Assembly (NCBI GenBank): GCA_002294665.1
Contig: DBFQ01000073.1
Coordinates: forward strand, 1-9,134
DNA from: Candidatus Aminicenantes bacterium UBA876
GTDB taxonomy: Bacteria > Acidobacteriota > Aminicenantia > UBA2199
Length of the DNA stretch: 9,134 bases
Direction of reading: 5' to 3'
The notes under the pieces were generated by a model that worked only from the letters and a program-made list of their open reading frames with translations, was not told the DNA's origin and searched no databases. This document shows, one piece after another, positions 1-4,944 of the stretch; the first letter of the stretch is position 1; each line of letters starts with the position of its first letter. Both the position numbers and the translations under genes were made by a program.

Positions 1-81
1 CGCTTTCGGTGAGGGTATCCTGAATCCGCAAACACAGGAAATCAGCCGGGACGCCTTCTCCCGGGAGTTGTTTGAAGATCC
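1..81 (+). repeat. 81-bp direct duplicate of coaE interior
   Basis: Bases 1-81 are identical to 368-448 inside coaE, in the same orientation. Identity stops at base 82 (c versus a at 449). The copy starts exactly at base 1 and encodes nothing by itself: the frame of the downstream gene tail has stops at 10-12 and 73-75. A read-joining or scaffolding error at a contig end is the most economical explanation. A real partial duplication that cut into the upstream gene is the alternative. Confidence 0.95.
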
Positions 82-210
82 CTGAACCATGAAACCTTGC
101 GCCGCCTGGGTGAAACGGGGCGGAATCGGGTGGATGCGCGTGGTCTGTTCCGCACTCTCGAGTTTCTGCGTGACCGCGGACACCTGCCTCCACGGCTGAA
201 CGGAGCCTGA
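82..210 (+). CDS. C-terminal tail of an unidentified upstream gene (partial)
   Basis: An open frame of 42 codons ends in TGA at 208-210, just 2 nt before the coaE start. Its codon choice resembles the neighbouring genes (many C/G third positions: ctg, cgc, gac). The peptide is arginine- and leucine-rich, includes GLFRTLEFLRDRGHL near its end, and has no membrane segment. The same frame is closed by TGA at 73-75 within the duplicated coaE piece, so the 5' part of the gene is missing here. The protein family was not recognised. The 2-nt spacing suggests it was co-transcribed and perhaps translationally coupled with coaE. It could also be a chance open frame, but codon choice and position argue for a real gene end. 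Confidence 0.55.
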   Translation: MNHETLRRLGETGRNRVDARGLFRTLEFLRDRGHLPPRLNGA

Positions 211-212
211 CC

Positions 213-830
213 ATGATGCAAGTGGGACTCACGGGTGGAATCTGTACGGGCAAGACGTTTGTGCTGGATATCTTCAAGAAGCTGGGATGTTATACCCTCC
301 AGGCCGACGAGTTGTCGCAAAAAATCATATTTGCGCCGGATTCTCCGGTAGCGCAAGCGATTATCGACGCTTTCGGTGAGGGTATCCTGAATCCGCAAAC
401 ACAGGAAATCAGCCGGGACGCCTTCTCCCGGGAGTTGTTTGAAGATCCATCCAAACGTGAATTCATCAACCGGCTTGTCCATCCCCTGGTGCGCGCGGAG
501 CGGGAACGATTGATGAAGGAAATCGGAAAAACCACGGTTTACGAAATCTTTGTCTATGAATCCGCTCTACTTGTGGAGTCGGGGATATGGCGTGATTTTG
601 ATGCCGTGGTGGTGGTGTTCACCCACGCGGAAGAGCAGGTGCGCCGCCTGATGAAGCGCAATCAGCTGTCCAGGGAAGAAGCCGAGTCCCGCATCCGCTC
701 GCAATTTCCCCTGAGCGAAAAGCTCAAGGTCGCTCACTATGCGATCGATACCACCGGTTCCTTTGAAAAAGCGGAGGCCCAGGCGCTTGAGACCTATCAC
801 CTCTTGCGCAAGCGTTTTCAACTTGATTGA
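213..830 (+). CDS. coaE: Dephospho-CoA kinase
   Basis: CoaE phosphorylates the ribose 3'-hydroxyl of dephospho-CoA with ATP, the last step of coenzyme A synthesis, in the cytoplasm. The 205-residue protein has the usual family length. It opens with MMQVGLTGGICTGKT, with the Walker A loop at residues 8-15, followed by the ADEL segment at about 31-34 that matches the conserved D-A-D substrate-site region. The LMKRNQLSREEAESRIRSQ stretch (about 147-165) corresponds to the lid helix, and IDTTGS near 178-183 matches the family's C-terminal IDNSG-type motif. ATG 213 is preferred over the adjacent ATG 216 because GGAG at 202-205 lies 7 nt upstream of it. The gene follows the upstream tail by 2 nt. 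Part of its interior (368-448) is repeated at the window start; the gene itself is intact. Confidence 0.95.
   Translation: MMQVGLTGGICTGKTFVLDIFKKLGCYTLQADELSQKIIFAPDSPVAQAIIDAFGEGILNPQTQEISRDAFSRELFEDPSKREFINRLVHPLVRAERERLMKEIGKTTVYEIFVYESALLVESGIWRDFDAVVVVFTHAEEQVRRLMKRNQLSREEAESRIRSQFPLSEKLKVAHYAIDTTGSFEKAEAQALETYHLLRKRFQLD
368..448 (+). repeat. Parent copy of the 81-bp duplicate, inside coaE
   Basis: This segment is in frame within coaE and encodes conserved family sequence, so it is the original. The copy at 1-81 is the displaced one. Confidence 0.9.
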
Positions 831-843
831 CCTGTGCTAGAAT
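815..843 (+). promoter_or_regulatory. Candidate sigma70-type promoter inside the end of coaE
   Basis: TTTTCA (815-820) and TAGAAT (838-843) are separated by 17 nt. A TG dinucleotide at 835-836 gives an extended -10 (TGnTAGAAT). Transcription would begin near 850, leaving a short leader containing the AGGAG at 863-867 of the next gene. The downstream TPR gene could therefore be expressed independently of coaE. This is a motif match only. Confidence 0.5.
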
Positions 844-874
844 TCCGCCAGGGAGAGTCGTCAGGAGATCAGCA

Positions 875-1513
875 ATGGACAGTGAAGCCCTGCAGAGGCT
901 TGGATTATCGGGGAATCCCGGCTTGGAGGAAATCCGCAAGGCCTACCTGGGCAGAACTTCGCAACCCCGATTCCAGGGTGTGATTTTTCAGGATACCGTT
1001 CTCAGTCAGGAATTCTCCAGATTTCACGAAGCGTACAACACATTGACACGCGAATTGGCTGAATCCGGCATGCAGGTGTCCGCGCCGGCTTCGGTTGCGG
1101 ATACCGTCAGGCTGTTGTACAACCAGGGCGTCTATGCCATGATTCACCAGAATTTCATGCGCGCGGGAGAGAAGTTTCAGGAGGCGGACCGGATCCAGCC
1201 AAAGAACCCCCTGGTGGTTCTTCATCTGGGGATTCTGTTGCTCAAACGGCGCAATCTTTACGCGGCGGAAAAGTATCTGCGGGATGCGGCCGGGATGCTT
1301 GGCGACAACCACGCGCCCTGGCTGTTCCTGGCGGAAACCTATGAGCAGGCAGGAAAACCCGGAGCCGCGCAGAGCGCGCTGCGCAAGGCGCTTGAGCTCA
1401 ATCCTTCCTTGCAGGGGATCGCCGCCCGCATCAAGTCTCTGAGCGAAACCGGCAAGGCGGCTGGAAGGTCGTGGCCGTCATTCTGGGAGCGGTTGCTGGG
1501 AAGGCGTCGCTGA
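875..1513 (+). CDS. TPR protein with degenerate J-domain-like N-terminus
   Basis: A 212-residue soluble protein with no signal peptide or membrane segment. Residues 1-60 look like the helices of a DnaJ domain: ALQRLGL, then EEIRKAYL, then FSRFHEAYNTL. The catalytic HPD tripeptide is not present; the aligned stretch reads SQPR. Residues about 79-180 form roughly three tetratricopeptide units, recognisable from YNQGVYAMIHQNFMRAGEKF, then LHLGILLLKRRNLYAAEKYL, then WLFLAETYEQAGKPGAAQSAL with a KALELNP end. TPRs bind proteins, so it is probably a scaffold or assembly factor; the partner is unknown. ATG 875 is chosen because AGGAG (863-867) lies 7 nt upstream. An in-frame TTG at 827 overlaps the coaE stop and lacks such a site. 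A basic tail (LLGRRR) ends the protein. Confidence 0.8.
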   Translation: MDSEALQRLGLSGNPGLEEIRKAYLGRTSQPRFQGVIFQDTVLSQEFSRFHEAYNTLTRELAESGMQVSAPASVADTVRLLYNQGVYAMIHQNFMRAGEKFQEADRIQPKNPLVVLHLGILLLKRRNLYAAEKYLRDAAGMLGDNHAPWLFLAETYEQAGKPGAAQSALRKALELNPSLQGIAARIKSLSETGKAAGRSWPSFWERLLGRRR

Positions 1514-1537
1514 GCCGGTCCTCCCCAACCCGATCCG

Positions 1538-1556
1538 CACCTCAACCCGCGAGGTG
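1538..1556. terminator. Weak hairpin at the end of the AOR gene, possible terminator
   Basis: CACCTC (1538-1543) and GAGGTG (1551-1556) form a perfect 6-bp stem around a 7-nt loop. The stem covers the AOR stop codon in the 28-bp gap between two convergent genes, where a shared terminator would be expected. There is only a short T run (1557-1559), so intrinsic termination is doubtful. Confidence 0.25.
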
Positions 1557-3713
1557 TTTGCGAACCACCGCCACCACTTCCGGCAGATCCATGCCGATTT
1601 TTTCAAGGTGTTCCAGGGTGGGTACTCCCTGCGGCGTCCAGCCGCGGCGCTTGTAAGCGGCGTCGGTCAGGCGTTCGTATTCAGCTTCGCGGAATTCCCG
1701 AAGTTTGCTGACTTTTTCACTTATGCTCAGGCCCTGGGGGTCGATGCCGGCCTTTTCCTTCAATTGCTTGTCGTAGCGCTCTTCACGCGAGATATACTCT
1801 TCCTGGGTGACCGGGCCGACCGAACGGTAAGGAATGCGGTCATGGATGCGCAAACCTTTGCCCATGCGCATGTTGAACACTTTCTGGAAGTTGTATACCC
1901 GCTCCGACTGCAGGATCAGCTCCGTCTTGTCGATTTTCTCACCGGTGATGGCGTTGAAAAGCTCCACGTAATTCTGGACATGTTCCGGAACTTTGGCCGG
2001 TTCGTCGGTTTCCGCATTGTTGGCGGGTTCCACATCGTTCCAGGGCAGTTTGCACAATCCCTGCAGCGAAAACCAGGTGCGGAACATGGGGAAATAGTGC
2101 AGGGCTTCCGCCTTGTCCTCGAATGTGGGGATCTGGTTGTTGACCATGTCCATGAAAATCAGCCAGGCTTCGTCATGCTGGGGCCCTTTCAGGGCCAGGC
2201 CGTATCCGCCCTGCATGGCCAGCGATTCCTTGGTGACGTACTCGGAATACTCCAGTCCCTTGCATTCCATGCCGATATCGTCCATGAAGGCGCGGTCGGC
2301 GCCGTATCGGGTTTCAAAGTATTCCTTCATGGCGCGGATCCCCTTGCCCGCGATCCGGCCGAATCCTTCTCCCCTGGCGATCTGGTGCAGCAGCTCCAGT
2401 ACATCCTCGCTGTTGCCCCAGGTGAAGTCCAGGCCGCCGGTCTTATCCTTGTCCAGGATGCCGTTTTCCCAGCATTCCATGATAAAGGCGGTCATGGTGC
2501 CGAAAGAGATGGTGTCCAGTCCGTACGTGTCGCAATAGAAGTTGATTTCCAGCACGGCCTCCGGATCGAAGATTCCCAGGTTGGAGCCGCATCCGCCGGC
2601 GGTTTCGTATTCCGGGCCGTCCACCAGCACTTTCTCTCCCTTGTAGGGGCCGGTTTTCAGGGGAAAATTCTCCACCGCCTTACAGCAGGCCATGGCGCAG
2701 CCGATCCAGCAGCCGTCCGTGCCGTAGCCGTGGGTGTAGTATTTATCGAAAAACACGTTCGAATAGATCTTTTTGGCTTCTTCGTGACTGCCGTATTTGT
2801 AGTTCAATGTGGGCAGCAAGTCGTACTCATCCATCAATTCCACCAGATGGGATGTGCCCACCTCGCGCATGCGGCATTGCTGGTCGTCCAGCGTGTCCAT
2901 CTCCTTGCGCAGTTTCATTCCCACTTTCTGCACGGTTTTCAGGTCCGCCACGTGATTGGAATCAGCGGTCAATCCGGAGTACTTGACCACAACGCCCTTG
3001 ATCTTTTTCCGGCGGAACACGGTTCCCGTTCCGCCCCGGCCGGCCTGTTTCACCCGCGCGGCCTTTTTTTTCACGTCCCACCATGAAAAGTTCAGGCAAC
3101 CGATAAAGGAGTGGTCCGAACCCGTTCCCGCGCTGACGGAAGATATGTACAATTTTTCCTTTTCAGTGGCGGCGAACATGTCCATCATCTGCTCGGCAAA
3201 AACGTGACTGTCCACGGCTTCCCCGGGAGCCTCGAAAATCCGGACATTCCCCTTGTCGCCGTCGATAAACACGATGACTTCATGCTGCGCTATGCCCTGG
3301 ATTTCGAGGGCGTCGAATCCGGCGAATTTCAGGTACGGGCCGAAGAATCCGCCCACATTGCTGTCAATGGGAATCCCCGTCAAGGGCGAGATCGATGTGA
3401 CGATCGATTTGCCCGAGCCGGCATAGCTGGTGTTGCCGCCGATCGGGCCTGTGGCGATGTTGATTTCGTTTTCCGGCGAGTCCCATTTTGTGTTTTCATT
3501 TACCGCGTCCCAGAGCAGTTTCAGACCGAAGCCTTTACCGCCGGTGAATTTTTTGCGCATCAGATCGGTTACGGGTTTTTCCTTGATTTCTCCGGTCCCG
3601 ACATTGATGTAAAGGGTGCGGTTGTTGTAGCCGCGTACCACCTGGCGCAATTCGTAATTGTATTCGTTGATCAACTTGTGCTGTTTTCTCAGTTCTTCCA
3701 CATTGTAATCCAT
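1542..3713 (-). CDS. Aldehyde:ferredoxin oxidoreductase family catalytic subunit (tungstopterin enzyme)
   Basis: A member of the AOR family, which binds a tungsten (or Mo) bis-pterin and one [4Fe-4S] cluster and typically oxidises aldehydes to acids, reducing ferredoxin. The protein is 723 residues, longer than the roughly 600-residue archaeal AOR, with about 30 extra N-terminal residues before the conserved TLYINVGTGEI strand. Family landmarks are GGKGFG (about 58-63), ATGPIGGNTSYAGSGK (about 87-102), GPEYET (about 366-371) and QGLCKLPW around the last cluster cysteine (C553). The cluster motif is CWIGCAMACC (C335, C339, C343, C344), spaced x3-x3 rather than the canonical x2-x3. ATG 3713 is chosen because GGAGGAG lies 8 nt upstream; a TTG 6 nt earlier would be too close to that site. 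It begins 2 nt after the ferredoxin gene. The substrate cannot be told from sequence; related BamB-type or other AOR subfamilies are possible. Confidence 0.88.
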   Translation of the reverse strand: MDYNVEELRKQHKLINEYNYELRQVVRGYNNRTLYINVGTGEIKEKPVTDLMRKKFTGGKGFGLKLLWDAVNENTKWDSPENEINIATGPIGGNTSYAGSGKSIVTSISPLTGIPIDSNVGGFFGPYLKFAGFDALEIQGIAQHEVIVFIDGDKGNVRIFEAPGEAVDSHVFAEQMMDMFAATEKEKLYISSVSAGTGSDHSFIGCLNFSWWDVKKKAARVKQAGRGGTGTVFRRKKIKGVVVKYSGLTADSNHVADLKTVQKVGMKLRKEMDTLDDQQCRMREVGTSHLVELMDEYDLLPTLNYKYGSHEEAKKIYSNVFFDKYYTHGYGTDGCWIGCAMACCKAVENFPLKTGPYKGEKVLVDGPEYETAGGCGSNLGIFDPEAVLEINFYCDTYGLDTISFGTMTAFIMECWENGILDKDKTGGLDFTWGNSEDVLELLHQIARGEGFGRIAGKGIRAMKEYFETRYGADRAFMDDIGMECKGLEYSEYVTKESLAMQGGYGLALKGPQHDEAWLIFMDMVNNQIPTFEDKAEALHYFPMFRTWFSLQGLCKLPWNDVEPANNAETDEPAKVPEHVQNYVELFNAITGEKIDKTELILQSERVYNFQKVFNMRMGKGLRIHDRIPYRSVGPVTQEEYISREERYDKQLKEKAGIDPQGLSISEKVSKLREFREAEYERLTDAAYKRRGWTPQGVPTLEHLEKIGMDLPEVVAVVRKHLAG

Positions 3714-3715
3714 AT

Positions 3716-4108
3716 TCAATTCTCCTCCATGACGATTTCCAGGGCATCAACCGGGCATTGTTGCACGCATTCGCCGCAGGCGATGCACTTGAACGGATTG
3801 AGCTCACCGGGGTTGTGCCACATCACGCTGAGGGGGCATACCGCCACGCAGGCGAGGCATCCGATGCAGCGCCGGTTGTTCAGCAGAACCACTCCCTGCT
3901 TGTTGACGGTCAAAGCCTCGGCGGGGCAAACCTCCACGCATTCACGGCATTGGTTGCAAACGCGGATCTGGAAGCCGTTGTCCGCGTCAAAAATCCGTAT
4001 CCGTGATTTTTCCGGTGAGTCGACTTTAAAAAAGAGTTGCGAGCAGACACTCATGCAGATGCCGCAACCGATGCACTTGTCGCTGTAGGTTTTCAGGTAT
4101 TTGATCAT
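3716..4108 (-). CDS. Polyferredoxin with four [4Fe-4S] sites, AOR electron-transfer subunit
   Basis: A 130-residue iron-sulfur protein with four complete C-x2-C-x2-C-x3-C motifs: C12-C22, C51-C61, C81-C91 and C108-C118. Pro follows the last cysteine in motifs 2-4, while Ser follows it in motif 1. An insert of about 28 residues separates motifs 1 and 2. It should carry four [4Fe-4S] clusters and move electrons between the AOR active site and an acceptor. The fused double-ferredoxin layout recalls the small subunit (AorA) described for the Aromatoleum AOR complex, but no FAD subunit gene like AorC is next to it here. A perfect AAGGAGG (4116-4122, read on the minus strand) precedes ATG 4108 by 7 nt. 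The stop is 2 nt from the AOR start, so the two are almost certainly made together. No signal peptide is seen, implying the cytoplasm. Confidence 0.9.
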   Translation of the reverse strand: MIKYLKTYSDKCIGCGICMSVCSQLFFKVDSPEKSRIRIFDADNGFQIRVCNQCRECVEVCPAEALTVNKQGVVLLNNRRCIGCLACVAVCPLSVMWHNPGELNPFKCIACGECVQQCPVDALEIVMEEN

Positions 4109-4123
4109 AGCCGGGCCTCCTTG

Positions 4124-4297
4124 CTATTGTTTCTGCGGGGACTTCGGGTTGAGGATGACTTCGATCCGTTCACGGTCTTCGGGAAGGCGGTCCAGAGAAT
4201 CGATCAATCCCGCAAAAACCCCGCTGAATATCCTGCGCACGAACGGGTTCAAGGCGATGTCCTTGCCGTCGATCTTGAGCGTGATCTCATATTCCAT
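4124..4297 (-). CDS. Small protein of unknown function in the AOR operon (57 aa)
   Basis: A 57-residue frame starting MEYEITLKIDGKDIALNPFV and ending in PKSPQKQ. The start ATG (4297) has a GGAGG site (4304-4308) 6 nt upstream and overlaps the mobB stop by 11 nt, a typical coupled arrangement; the ferredoxin gene follows 15 nt later. The composition suggests a beta-strand pair (residues 2-16), a hydrophobic helix (IFSGVFAGLIDSL, about 23-35) and a last strand (RIEVIL). There are no cysteines, no P-loop and no C-terminal Gly-Gly, so it is not a normal MoaD/ThiS sulfur carrier. The family was not recognised. Position and ribosome site make it a real gene; an accessory role in AOR assembly or cofactor insertion is inference. 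Confidence 0.75.
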   Translation of the reverse strand: MEYEITLKIDGKDIALNPFVRRIFSGVFAGLIDSLDRLPEDRERIEVILNPKSPQKQ

Positions 4298-4769
4298 TGT
4301 ATTCCTCCAGAAACGCCGCCAGGCGTTCCATTTCGTTCCAGCCGAACCGAGGCTGAAAGAAATCCACTTCGTGGTCCGTGACCACGGCAATCAGGCGTTC
4401 CCGGGGCGCCCGGATCTCTGAATCTTCTCCGGAAAGCACTTCCAGAAAGGGGACGTCACGGAAAGCCCGGCCCTCCAGCAGGACCACGTCATAGGCGGCC
4501 CATTGGTCGCGCAAAAATTGCGCGGCCGCGGCGGAATCGGCGCCGCGGCGGATCTGCATCAATTCGTTTCCAGACAATACGGCCGCGCTGTCTGCGCCCG
4601 CTTCCAGAAACGTCCTGGAATCCTTGGCGTCCGGTTCCAGCGCCGCGTTGTGACCGCTGTGTTTGGCCGCGAGCACCCGCAAACCACGGGTGCAAAACAC
4701 TTTTATCAACTCCGTGATCAGGCGGGTCTTCCCCGCTCCCGACCAACCGGAAACGGCAAACACGATCAT
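4287..4769 (-). CDS. mobB: MobB-like P-loop GTPase
   Basis: A 160-residue protein beginning MIVFAVSGWSGAGKT, with Walker A GWSGAGKT at residues 8-15. KHSGH (36-40), KDS (49-51), AGA (57-59) and LLEGR (97-101) follow the order of MobB proteins, in which KH-x-GH and KDS are conserved and an EG-type motif follows VVLL. IAVVTD (127-132) fits the late nucleotide-fold strand. MobB binds GTP and assists MobA in attaching GMP to molybdopterin. It heads the AOR operon and overlaps the 57-aa gene by 11 nt. ATG 4769 is chosen because the Walker motif then sits at the normal N-terminal distance; a longer frame from 4862 would cross the promoter region. No Shine-Dalgarno site precedes it, and a promoter-like pair ends 7 nt upstream. 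AOR enzymes use a bis-pterin without nucleotide, so its exact job here is uncertain. Confidence 0.82.
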   Translation of the reverse strand: MIVFAVSGWSGAGKTRLITELIKVFCTRGLRVLAAKHSGHNAALEPDAKDSRTFLEAGADSAAVLSGNELMQIRRGADSAAAAQFLRDQWAAYDVVLLEGRAFRDVPFLEVLSGEDSEIRAPRERLIAVVTDHEVDFFQPRFGWNEMERLAAFLEEYNGI

Positions 4770-4776
4770 CGCGTCA

Positions 4777-4805
4777 ATGGTAATATATCCGTAAGCCGGA
4801 GTCAA
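4777..4805 (-). promoter_or_regulatory. Candidate promoter of the mobB-AOR operon
   Basis: Read on the minus strand, TTGACT (4805-4800) and TACCAT (4782-4777) are separated by 17 nt. The -10 ends 7 nt before the mobB ATG, so transcription would start at or beside the start codon and give a leaderless mRNA. This agrees with the missing ribosome site. The -10 matches only four of six consensus bases. Confidence 0.45.
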
Positions 4806-4826
4806 CGCCGTGAATTCATCTTGTGC

Positions 4827-4855
4827 TTGAAAAGGGATCGGCGCGGGCCTATAAT
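4827..4855 (+). promoter_or_regulatory. Strong sigma70-type promoter of pckA
   Basis: TTGAAA (4827-4832), a 17-nt spacer and a perfect TATAAT (4850-4855) form a near-consensus promoter. Start of transcription near 4862 would give a leader of about 83 nt before pckA, containing a 14-bp palindrome. Its -35 lies about 20 bp from the -35 of the opposite promoter, so the two could compete or share a regulator. Confidence 0.75.
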
Positions 4856-4865
4856 GTGGCATTCA

Positions 4866-4904
4866 ATCCGGCCGTCAGACGAACATGTTCGTTTCGATCC
4901 GGCC
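4866..4904. promoter_or_regulatory. Palindrome flanked by direct repeats in the pckA leader, candidate operator
   Basis: ACGAACATGTTCGT at 4879-4892 is a perfect 14-bp palindrome about 20-30 bp downstream of the predicted pckA start point. The 8-mer ATCCGGCC occurs on each side (4866-4873 and 4897-4904), 31 bp apart and nearly symmetric about the palindrome centre. A repressor bound here would block elongation or initiation. GAAC and GTTC are only 2 bp apart, so it is not the Gram-positive LexA box, which has 4 bp. The factor is unknown. Confidence 0.45.
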
Positions 4905-4944
4905 CGAGGATTGCAAAAATACGCATCGATCCAGGAGTTGTGAA

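Noticed and set aside
1554..3086. Long + strand open frame of 510 codons opposite the AOR gene
   Set aside because: It is an antisense shadow of a clearly recognised AOR gene, its protein shows no family features, and it has no ribosome site.
3111..4088. 325-codon + strand frame opposite the ferredoxin and the AOR 5' end
   Set aside because: It is antisense to four perfect cysteine cluster motifs and the AOR N-terminus; its composition is that of reversed coding DNA.
4124..4297. The 57-aa protein as a MoaD/ThiS-type sulfur carrier
   Set aside because: It is in the expected place for a pterin-synthesis protein but too short and lacks the essential C-terminal Gly-Gly.
4770..4862. Longer N-terminus for the MobB-like protein (start at 4862)
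   Set aside because: It would add 31 residues ahead of the P-loop, cross both promoters and has no ribosome site.
4879..4892. LexA SOS box in the pckA leader
   Set aside because: GAAC and GTTC are separated by 2 bp, while the Gram-positive-type box needs 4 bp; pckA is not an SOS gene.
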